DNA of 6,840 bases. Source: Candidatus Bipolaricaulota bacterium (GTDB lineage Bacteria > Bipolaricaulota > Bipolaricaulia > UBA7950 > UBA9294). Shown in pieces: positions 1 through 5,050 of this stretch. The notes beneath the pieces were generated by a model, which saw nothing but the letters and a program-made list of their open reading frames with translations, made no database searches and was not told the DNA's origin. Location: NCBI GenBank assembly GCA_030612485.1, contig JAUWNS010000128.1, forward strand, positions 1-6,840, written 5' to 3'. The first letter of the stretch is position 1. Each line of letters begins with the position of its first letter. Both the position numbers and the translations under genes were made by a program.

Positions 1-1
1 C

Positions 2-124
2 TACCACGAACACGTCGTCCGTAACGCGGTATCTCTCAACCGCATTCGCCACTACATCCTCGACAACCCGCGACACTGGCATGAAGATCGTTACAACCCG
101 AATGTGCAGGAGGGCGACGAATGA
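2..124 (+). CDS. C-terminal end of a probable REP-associated (Y1/IS200-like) transposase-family protein, partial
   Basis: The frame is open from the left edge and gives 40 residues before TGA at 122-124. It contains YHEHVVRN, then LNRIRHYILDNPRHW, then DRYNP. From memory, this order (YxEHxxRN, RIRxYIxxNPxxW, D-x-Y-P) is the usual C-terminus of RAYT/Y1 transposase-like proteins, HUH enzymes that nick single-stranded DNA using one tyrosine. The HUH motif and catalytic tyrosine lie outside the window, so activity cannot be judged. The stop overlaps the hsdS ATG (ATGA), so the two are probably translated together. Such genes occur beside hsd genes in other genomes as far as I recall. I see no REP-type palindromes nearby. 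Confidence 0.68.
   Translation, partial: YHEHVVRNAVSLNRIRHYILDNPRHWHEDRYNPNVQEGDE
108..113 (+). promoter_or_regulatory. Shine-Dalgarno site of hsdS
   Basis: AGGAGG lies 7 bases upstream of ATG 121. This near-perfect site inside the end of the preceding gene fixes the hsdS start at 121 and supports co-translation across the ATGA overlap. Confidence 0.8.
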
Positions 125-1415
125 CCGGTACGCGGTTTAAGGCCTATCCAGAATACAAGATCTCCGGGATTGAGTGGCTGGGGGAGATTCCGGCGCATTG
201 GGAAGCAGAATGCCTCAAGGTGATCGCCTCTGTGACCCTCAGCAATGTGGACAAGAAGTCGCAGGAGGAGCATGAGCAAGTTCGACTCTGCAACTACGTC
301 GATGTCTACAAGAACGACCGCGTGACCTCGGATATGGACTTCATGGTGGCGACTGCTACTGCTGAGCAGATCCGACGCTTCTCGCTCCGCATGGGTGACG
401 TACTGATCACAAAGGATTCCGAATCCTGGGATGACATCGCTGTTCCGGCAGTTGTCGCAGAAAACATGGAAGACGTAGTCTGCGGGTACCACCTCGCCCT
501 GATCCGGCCGGTGGCATCAAAGACTGACGGGAGCTAGCACGTGCGTTATCCTCCATTGGCCTTCGCAACCAATTCTGGGTAGCCGCCAACGGAATTACCC
601 GTTTCGGCCTCACTGGGGATGCGATACGTGCCGCGTGGTTCCCAGTTCCACCGTACGACGAACAAAAAGCCATTGCCCACTTCCTCGATCGTGAGACGGC
701 GAAGATCGATGCGTTAGTGGAGAAGAAAGAGCGGTCGATCGAGCTGCTGCAGGAGAAGCGCACCGCGCTAATCACCCATGCCATCACCAAAGGTCTCGAT
801 CCCAATGTCCCGATGCGCGACTCTGGTATCGAATGGCTCGGTCAGATCCCGGCGCATTGGGAGACAACAAGCGTCAGATACCAATTCACGAATCTTGATC
901 ACAAGCGAATCCCAATTGCAAATGAGGACCGAGCTTTGCTTGAGAAGATCTACCCCTACTACGGGGCCTCTGGGATCATCGACCGTGTTGACAGGTATCT
1001 CTTCGACGGACCACTCGTACTCGTTGCGGAGGACGGAGCAAACCTTCTCTCGCGTAGCACTCCTTTGGCTTTCCTAGCCACCGGGAAGTACTGGGTGAAC
1101 AACCATGCGCACATTCTCGATCCTTTGACAGGGGATATCTGTTACTGGGTTGGCGTGCTGCAGACATACGACTACACGCCTCTGATCTCAGGCGCCGCTC
1201 AGCCGAAGCTCACAGGTGATCGCCTGGGAAGCATCAGGATTCCTCTCCCGCCAGATTCCGAGCAAAGAGAGATTGCTGGTTTCGTGGATCGCGAGATAAC
1301 GAAGATCGATGCCTTGATCTCCAAGATCCAGGAAGCCATCGAGCAACTGAAGGAATACCGCATTGCCCTCATCTCCGCTGCCGTCACCGGCAAGATCGAC
1401 GTACGGAACGAGTGA
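121..1415 (+). pseudogene. hsdS: Type I restriction-modification specificity subunit HsdS, interrupted by one frameshift
   Basis: HsdS recognises the two halves of the target site and docks HsdM and HsdR. Restoring one base gives about 431 residues, normal for the family. The first conserved segment holds SGIEWLGEIPAHWE (residues 15-28), followed by target-recognition domain 1. The central conserved helix starts at DEQKAIAHFLDRE (about 180). The motif returns as SGIEWLGQIPAHWE (235-248), followed by domain 2. The distal helix starts at SEQREIAGFVDRE (about 380) and ends in IALISAAVTGKIDVRNE. The first frame stops at TAG 535-537 after KTDGS. The homologous frame continues as ELARALSSIGLRNQFW from 531. 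One extra G in the G-run at 529-531 would read DGELARALSS, so a single-base loss is the simplest cause. The 5' half carries domain 1 only. The 3' half (GTG 717 or ATG 813 onward) keeps both helices and domain 2. Confidence 0.9.
190..862 (+). repeat. Direct repeat pair inside hsdS, encoding the conserved motif before each recognition domain
   Basis: CCGGCGCATTGGGA occurs at 190-203 and again at 849-862. Each copy encodes the IPAHWE part of the SGIEWLG-x-IPAHWE motif that opens each recognition domain. A second pair, CGAAGATCGATGC at 700-712 and 1300-1312, encodes the AKIDA/TKIDA part of the two conserved helices. This reflects the internally duplicated structure of HsdS. Such repeats can support recombination that exchanges recognition domains. 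Confidence 0.8.
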
Positions 1416-1438
1416 TTCAAGTTGCCTGAGGAATCGAT

Positions 1439-1455
1439 GTTCCCGAATAGGGAAC
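1439..1455 (+). promoter_or_regulatory. Inverted repeat upstream of higBA, candidate HigA operator
   Basis: GTTCCC (1439-1444) and GGGAAC (1450-1455) are perfect 6-base arms around a 5-base centre. A third GGGAAC copy lies at 1477-1482, between the promoter elements. HigA-type antitoxins usually repress their own operon through such sites. That this one is bound is inference. Confidence 0.5.
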
Positions 1456-1462
1456 GCTCCAT

Positions 1463-1491
1463 TTGTATACATAGAAGGGAACCGCTATAAT
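1463..1491 (+). promoter_or_regulatory. Putative sigma70-type promoter of higBA
   Basis: TTGTAT (1463-1468), a 17-base spacer, and a consensus TATAAT (1486-1491). The -10 ends only 3 bases before the higB ATG at 1495, so the transcript would be leaderless or the real start site is displaced. The 8-base palindrome TGTATACA (1464-1471) overlaps the -35 and is also found in the abiE promoter. Confidence 0.5.
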
Positions 1492-1494
1492 ACG

Positions 1495-1790
1495 ATGCGA
1501 ATCATAGCTAGACGAGCGCTGCGCGAGTTCTGGGCACAGCACGGAGAAGCGAAAGGCCCGCTGGAAGCGTGGTTTGCGGAAGCGGAACACGCGATATGGA
1601 GAAGCCCATCCGATATCAAGAAGCGATACGCAAAAGCAAGTATCATCGGGAACAATCGCGTAGTGTTCAACATCTGTGGGAACAAGTATCGACTGGTCGT
1701 CCTCATCAAGTACCAATTTGAGACCCCGTGCTCATTCGCTTCATCGGAACACACGCAGAGTACGGCAGGATCGATGCGAAGGAGGTATGA
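1495..1790 (+). pseudogene. higB: HigB-family mRNA-cleaving toxin, interrupted by one frameshift
   Basis: HigB toxins cleave translated mRNA at the ribosome and are neutralised by HigA. The frame from ATG 1495 begins MRIIARRALREFW, followed by AWFAEAEHAIWRSPSDIK, then ASIIGNNRVVFNI and GNKYRLVVLIKY, the conserved core of the family. After FET the reading frame leaves the family pattern. The expected ending is in the next frame as VLIRFIGTHAEYGRIDAKEV, stopping at TGA 1788-1790. One extra C in CCCC (1724-1727) would join them as ETPVLIRFIGTHAEY and give 98 residues, the usual length. As written, translation continues in the wrong frame to about 1821 and overlaps higA. The conserved C-terminal strand is then lost and the toxin is probably inactive, unless the base is a sequencing error. 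Toxin-before-antitoxin order is typical of hig. Confidence 0.87.
1779..1785 (+). promoter_or_regulatory. Strong Shine-Dalgarno site of higA
   Basis: AAGGAGG ends 4 bases before ATG 1790 and 1 base before ATG 1787. The spacing favours ATG 1790, which overlaps the restored higB stop by one base (TGATG). It lies inside the last codons of higB, so the antitoxin can be made even if higB translation fails. Confidence 0.75.
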
Positions 1791-2992
1791 TGCGCCCGAA
1801 GGTGATCAAGACAGACGCTGAGTACAAGGCGGCTCTTTCCCGGCTCGACGAGCTACTTGATGCCGAACCAGGTACGCCGGAAGGGGACGAGTTTGAGCTG
1901 TGGGTGACTCTCGTGGAGATCTATGAAGAAAAACACTTCCCGATCGATCTCCCGGATCCAATCTCGGCTATTCGCTTCCGCATGGAGCAAGCCGGGTTGC
2001 GCCAAGTCGATCTAGTTCCGTATATCGGCAGCCGAAGCCGTGTCTCTGAGGTATTGAACGGAAAACGGAAACTCAGCCTTTCCATGATTCGCAGACTGCA
2101 CGAAGGCCTCGGCATTCCTGCCGAGGTCCTTCTTCACCAGGCGGGAGCGTCGATGCCTGCGGAGCACCCTGAGATCAAGTGGTCCCAGTTTCCAATTACG
2201 GAGATGCTGAAGAGGGGCTGGTTCTCCGGCTTCGAAGGCACGTTGAGTGAGGCCAAGGAGAGGGCCGAAGAGCTCATTGCACCACTGATCTTCCCAAATG
2301 GGATCGATAAGGAAAGCATTCCGTGCTTGCTTCGGAGGAGCGTTCGATCCGACAGCGCAATGGATAAGTACGCGTTGTCCGCTTGGTGCGCTCGCGTTCT
2401 TGATCGAGCACGAAGGGAGACGCTCCCTCTTTACAGACCGGGAACAGTCACCAAGAAGTTCTGTCGTGAGCTTGTGCATCTTAGCTATCTTGACGATAGC
2501 CCGCTCTTGGCTCAGGAATTCTTGAATCGAAGCGGAATTCATTTCGTGACGGAAGATCACCTACCACGTACGCACCTCGATGGAGCGGCATTCTGGGCGA
2601 GTACAGATCGCCCCGTAGTTGCGCTCACGCTCCGCTACGATCGTCTCGACAATTTCTGGTTCACTCTGTGCCATGAGCTTGCGCACGTGTCTCTGCACCT
2701 CGAGAAGGACTCTGGAAATGCCTTCATAGACGACCTGAAAGCCGAGGGATCTGATGACATGGAGATGAAGGCAGACGCATTCGCTGCTGATGTACTTGTG
2801 CCGGCTGGGAAATGGAATGCGTCAGGACTGCACAGCAACTGGTCGGCCAAGGCGGTCATAAGCTTTGCGGAGAGGCTTCGGATCCACCCGGCAATCGTTG
2901 CGGGAAGGATTCGAAGAGAGCGGGACAACTACCGCATTTTGTCGCAGCTGGTGGGACGAGGTGCGGTTCGCAGGGTGTTCTTCGAGTCATGA
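1790..2992 (+). CDS. higA: HigA-type antitoxin fused to an ImmA/IrrE-like zinc metallopeptidase domain
   Basis: This 400-residue protein is much longer than a plain HigA (about 100-140). Residues 1-57 resemble the HigA N-terminus (KTDAEYKAALSRLDELL). Residues 58-115 form an XRE/Cro-type helix-turn-helix with MEQAGLRQVDL and SRSRVSEVLNGKRKLS. A linker with tryptophan-rich segments follows (about 124-270). The C-terminal part has FTLCHELAHVSLHL with HELAH at 295-299, the HExxH zinc site of the M78 (ImmA/IrrE) family. E325 in EMKADAFAADVLVP is a candidate third ligand; the family pattern is E-x-E-A-N-x-F-A, and here the second E is K327. ImmA/IrrE peptidases cleave helix-turn-helix repressors, so a fused one could act on this antitoxin in cis or in trans; that is inference. 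It follows the HigB toxin directly and is the only intact member of that pair. An upstream in-frame extension to 1676 is rejected because it lies inside higB and lacks an SD. Confidence 0.88.
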   Translation: MRPKVIKTDAEYKAALSRLDELLDAEPGTPEGDEFELWVTLVEIYEEKHFPIDLPDPISAIRFRMEQAGLRQVDLVPYIGSRSRVSEVLNGKRKLSLSMIRRLHEGLGIPAEVLLHQAGASMPAEHPEIKWSQFPITEMLKRGWFSGFEGTLSEAKERAEELIAPLIFPNGIDKESIPCLLRRSVRSDSAMDKYALSAWCARVLDRARRETLPLYRPGTVTKKFCRELVHLSYLDDSPLLAQEFLNRSGIHFVTEDHLPRTHLDGAAFWASTDRPVVALTLRYDRLDNFWFTLCHELAHVSLHLEKDSGNAFIDDLKAEGSDDMEMKADAFAADVLVPAGKWNASGLHSNWSAKAVISFAERLRIHPAIVAGRIRRERDNYRILSQLVGRGAVRRVFFES

Positions 2993-3026
2993 GGACTATG
3001 TTGAAGTAGGTCGGGATCTCCTGGCT

Positions 3027-3054
3027 GGGTAATGGGTCTTTGGGTATGTTTGGG
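3027..3054 (+). other. Canonical G-quadruplex motif downstream of higA
   Basis: Four GGG runs at 3027, 3034, 3042 and 3052 are separated by loops of 4, 5 and 7 bases, fitting the G3-N(1-7) rule on the + strand. It lies between the higA stop and a putative promoter, overlapping that promoter's -35. Any role is unknown. Confidence 0.5.
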
Positions 3055-3078
3055 AGCATACTGTAACCGGTACATAAT
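3050..3078 (+). promoter_or_regulatory. Putative promoter of a lost gene
   Basis: TTGGGA (3050-3055), 17 bases, then CATAAT (3073-3078). It precedes a good ribosome site (GAAGGA 3115-3120) and ATG 3127. The -10 lies inside the 48-bp dyad. The -35 is weak, so this is a moderate call. Confidence 0.42.
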
Positions 3079-3115
3079 GTCGGTAGTTAGATCCAAGTAC
3101 CGACAAAACGTACCG
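3068..3115 (+). promoter_or_regulatory. 48-bp dyad with four CGGTA half-sites, candidate operator
   Basis: CGGTA occurs at 3068 and 3081, and its complement TACCG at 3098 and 3111. Both pairs are spaced 13 bases and are symmetric about 3091/3092. Over the whole stretch 19 of 24 base pairs are complementary. It spans the putative -10 and ends at the ribosome site of ATG 3127. This geometry fits cooperative binding of repressor dimers. The regulator is not known. Confidence 0.6.
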
Positions 3116-3126
3116 AAGGAAAAGTC

Positions 3127-3201
3127 ATGCCTGACATTGAGAAGCTGCTCCAGAAACGGGGAGTACCACATCGCCCTCATCTCCACCGCTCTGACCGGTA
3201 G
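3127..3201 (+). pseudogene. 5' stub of an unidentified gene, fused to an hsdS fragment
   Basis: GAAGGA (3115-3120) lies 6 bases before ATG 3127, an excellent start. The frame reads MPDIEKLLQKRG. It then enters DNA that matches an hsdS 3' end in another frame, stopping at TAG 3199-3201 after 24 residues. With its own promoter and dyad upstream, this looks like the beginning of a regulated gene whose remainder was deleted at about 3155-3161. Alternatively MPDIEKLLQ is part of the same hsdS helix (compare IEQLK in the full copy) carrying a small indel. I do not recognise the first twelve residues as any named family. Confidence 0.45.
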
Positions 3202-3235
3202 CATCGAGGTTCGGAGTGATGTGGCAAACTGTTGA
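3161..3235 (+). pseudogene. Remnant of the 3' end of a second hsdS gene
   Basis: In this frame the DNA reads EYHIALISTALTGSIEVRSD, then VANC and TGA at 3233-3235. The intact locus ends EYRIALISAAVTGKIDVRNE (1353-1412). By my count 44 of 60 bases agree, about 73%, so it is a diverged relative and not a recent copy. No start or upstream HsdS domains remain. It places higBA between two hsdS 3' ends, which suggests a once larger or rearranged hsdS region. Its final codons run into the abiE promoter (-35 at 3232-3237). Confidence 0.72.
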
Positions 3236-3268
3236 CATTCATCGATAAATGTATACACTTAGCCACAT
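3219..3268 (+). promoter_or_regulatory. 50-bp dyad over the abiE promoter, candidate AbiEi operator
   Basis: The outer arms ATGTGGC (3219-3225) and GCCACAT (3262-3268) are perfect complements. The dyad centre falls exactly in the palindrome ATCGAT (3241-3246). Over the whole stretch 20 of 25 pairs are complementary. The symmetry covers the -35, the -10 and the abiEi ATG. AbiEi antitoxins repress their own promoter by binding inverted repeats, so this is a natural binding site by inference. Confidence 0.65.
3232..3259 (+). promoter_or_regulatory. Promoter of abiEi-abiEii
   Basis: Consensus TTGACA (3232-3237), a 16-base spacer, then TACACT (3254-3259). Transcription would begin at about 3266-3267, on the ATG chosen for abiEi, which implies a leaderless mRNA. 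The palindrome TGTATACA (3250-3257) overlaps the -10. Confidence 0.6.
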
Positions 3269-3881
3269 GGAGAAGCGGACAGATGCGCAATGGGTGCTCG
3301 ACTTTGCCGCACAGCGTGGCCTGATCAGCACACGTGATGTCGAGGCACAGGGTCTGCATAGACAGGTCCTCACGCGCCTCGTGAGAACGGATCAGTTAGA
3401 ACGAGTAGCGCGCGGACGGTACCGTCTTCCTGATCCAGATTATGAACTCACCGAACACCACGGCCTCGTGCTCGTATCGGTCGCTGCACCAAGCGGGGTC
3501 ATCTGCCTCCTATCCGCACTCCAGTTTCACGTCATTGGCACACAGCTACCGCATCAAGTCTGGATTGCGCTGGATCGTAGAGCAAGAAAGCCGGTGATTG
3601 ATTATCCACCTCTTCGAGTTGTCCGCTTCTCCGGCGAAGCGCTGACAGCAGGCGTTGAGGAACACATTCTTGAGGGGCAGACTGTTCGCGTTTACAACGT
3701 GGCGAAAACGCTAGCTGACTGCTTCAAGTACCGCAATAAGATAGGGCTCGACGTGGCCCTTGAGGCTCTTCGGGAAGCGTGGCGTGATCGGCGTTTCACG
3801 ATGGACGCGATGGAGCGTTATGCGCGCATCTGCCGCGTATCCAACGTTATGCGCCCTTACTTGGAGGCGCTTGTAGCATGA
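3267..3881 (+). CDS. abiEi: AbiEi-family antitoxin of a type IV toxin-antitoxin system
   Basis: AbiEi counters the AbiEii nucleotidyltransferase and represses the abiE promoter. The 204 residues match the family's size. An N-terminal winged helix spans about 5-56 (WVLDFAAQRGLISTRDV, then QLERVARGRYRLPD). The middle holds LLSALQFHVIGTQLP, and the C-terminal domain begins VYNVAKTLADCFKYRNKIG (142-160) and continues DVALEALREAW, a well-known signature of this family. I chose ATG 3267. ATG 3249 is in frame and adds six residues, but it lies in the promoter ahead of the predicted transcription start. No SD precedes 3267, consistent with a leaderless message. The stop overlaps abiEii by 4 bases (ATGA), so the two are translationally coupled. 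The reading frame is intact, unlike that of its partner. Confidence 0.9.
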   Translation: MEKRTDAQWVLDFAAQRGLISTRDVEAQGLHRQVLTRLVRTDQLERVARGRYRLPDPDYELTEHHGLVLVSVAAPSGVICLLSALQFHVIGTQLPHQVWIALDRRARKPVIDYPPLRVVRFSGEALTAGVEEHILEGQTVRVYNVAKTLADCFKYRNKIGLDVALEALREAWRDRRFTMDAMERYARICRVSNVMRPYLEALVA

Positions 3882-4808
3882 CGAGTACGACAGGCCTGGC
3901 AAAGTCGGTACACGTTCGCCTCGTTGCGTACTCAAAGAAGATCGGCGTTGAAGCACAGCTGATGCTGGAGCGATTCGCTCTCTATCGGCTGCTATATCGA
4001 TTGTCGAAATCCAGACACTGCGAGGGTTTTGTGCTCAAAGGCGCCCAACTGATGCTGATATGGATAGGTGAAACAGTGCGTCCAACTCGGGATGCAGATC
4101 TCCTCGGCTTTGGGGACCTATCTGACAAGACGTTGACACAGACCTTCCGGGACATATGCACTCAAGAGGTCGAACCCGATGGCATGGAGTACCTCCCCTA
4201 ATTCTGTAACAGTGACGCCGATCCGAGAGGACAATCCATACGGTGGTTGGCGCGTTACGCTCGATGCCCGACTTGGAACTGCGAGGTTGCCCCTGCAGGT
4301 GGACATTGGGCTCGGCGATGCAGTCACACCGAAACCCGAATGGGTGGAGCTTCCTCAGCTGTTGAACTTTCCAACAGCTTGCCTTCGTTCCTATCGCCAA
4401 GAAACGAGTATCGCCGAAAAGCTTGAGACAATGGTATCGCTCGGGTTGCGCAACAGCCGGATGAAAGACTACTTCGACATTTACGTTCTCTCAGAACATA
4501 AAACGTTTGAGGGGCGAGTCCTTCTCGATGCCATCCGTGACACGTTGAGGCGGCGCAATACAGCAATTACAACTGAGTTGCCAATGGCGCTTTCACGTGA
4601 GTTTGCCACAGACGCAGGGAAGGTGGCTCAATGGGAGGCATTCCTACGTAGGATCAGGGGAGTTTCTGTTCCTACAGATCTGATCGAAGTGATCGAACGA
4701 CTCGCGGCGTTCTTGGGCCCTATTCTCCTCGCTGTTCGAGACCAGGAGGAGTTTTCTTCGCAATGGCTACCTGGAGGCCCGTGGGTAACGACGTTGAAGA
4801 AGAAATGA
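3878..4808 (+). pseudogene. abiEii: AbiEii-family nucleotidyltransferase toxin, interrupted by one frameshift
   Basis: AbiEii/AbiGii toxins are DNA polymerase beta-type nucleotidyltransferases; characterised relatives modify tRNA ends or bind GTP, blocking growth and phage. The start ATG 3878 has GGAGG 10 bases upstream. Motif I is present: VLKGAQLML (52-60) and RPTRDADLLGFG (68-79), with D72 and D74 as metal ligands. This frame stops at TAA 4199-4201 after GMEYLP. The family sequence continues in the next frame as NSVTVTPIRED. Removing one C from CCCC (4195-4198) gives DGMEYLPNSVTVTP. Restored length is about 309 residues, normal for the family. Downstream motifs are LQVDIGLGD (D142), RQETSIAEKLETMV (K181) and MKDYFDIYVL (K196, D197, D200). 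All motifs survive but are split between two frames, so as written the toxin is dead. An internal ATG at 4179 would give a 209-residue piece lacking motif I. Confidence 0.9.
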
Positions 4809-4851
4809 GCGATAGGCAAGGGCGGATTCACAAGGCGAGGTTATGCTCTGC

Positions 4852-4879
4852 TTGCCACAGACAGAATTGTTATTAAGAT
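4852..4879 (+). promoter_or_regulatory. Putative promoter ahead of the fic remnant and hsdR
   Basis: TTGCCA (4852-4857), a 16-base spacer, then TAAGAT (4874-4879). It is moderate in quality but well placed: downstream of abiEii and directly before the inverted repeat. No promoter is evident closer to hsdR. Confidence 0.35.
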
Positions 4880-4890
4880 TTATGGCGAAA

Positions 4891-4919
4891 CCTTTAATAA
4901 CGGACTCGCTTATTAAAGG
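4891..4919 (+). promoter_or_regulatory. Perfect 10-bp inverted repeat, candidate operator of the former fic gene
   Basis: CCTTTAATAA (4891-4900) and TTATTAAAGG (4910-4919) are exact complements around a 9-base centre. A further TTATTAA lies at 4870-4876. AT-rich TTATTAAAG-type repeats before fic genes are familiar to me from memory. No T-run follows, so an operator is likelier than a terminator. It now lies upstream of hsdR. Confidence 0.55.
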
Positions 4920-4945
4920 ATGCTGAATAACTTGGAGAATTGCCG

Positions 4946-5050
4946 ATGATGAATGCTTCAATCGCTCGTGAGATCACCGGGAAGGCGCGTAACCGCGTCT
5001 TCGTCTACAAGCGTTACCTGGCCATCTTGAACGAGGGAACGGAAATATGA
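4946..5050 (+). pseudogene. Fic-family protein reduced to its start codon and C-terminal tail
   Basis: The 34-residue frame begins MMNASIAREITGKARN and continues RVFVYKRYLAILNEGTEI, stopping at TGA 5048-5050. The segment REITGKARNRVFVYKRYLAILNEGTE matches, from memory, the C-terminal winged-helix end of many Fic proteins. Those normally exceed 300 residues and carry the HPFxxGNGR AMP-transfer motif, which is absent here. GGAG (4934-4937) lies 8 bases upstream of the ATG, so a real start has been joined to a real end by a large in-frame internal deletion. The stop overlaps the hsdR ATG by the sequence ATGA. The peptide cannot be an AMP-transferase. It may persist because its translation feeds ribosomes to hsdR. 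That it could instead be a native short leader peptide is less likely. Confidence 0.68.

Noticed and set aside
529..537. Phase-variable tract or programmed frameshift in hsdS
   Set aside because: A three-G run is too short for typical slipped-strand phase variation, and no slippery heptamer with a downstream structure is evident.
1676..1789. Upstream extension of the higA frame
   Set aside because: It lies inside higB, has no ribosome site, and the strong AAGGAGG at 1779-1785 selects ATG 1790 or 1787.
2012..2560. 182-residue open frame on the minus strand
   Set aside because: It is antisense to the HigA fusion protein, without a convincing start or motifs.
3032..3235. 67-residue open frame through the scar zone
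   Set aside because: Only the last 25 residues or so resemble HsdS. The rest runs through promoter and dyad sequence, so it is reported as an hsdS remnant at 3161-3235.
4815..4856. GGCAAG / CTTGCC as a terminator after abiEii
   Set aside because: Arms are 6 bases with a 30-base loop and no T-run follows. I see no convincing intrinsic terminator anywhere in the window.
4883..4927. Short frame MAKPLITDSLIKGC before the fic remnant
   Set aside because: No ribosome site, it overlaps the inverted repeat, and it has only 14 codons; probably chance.
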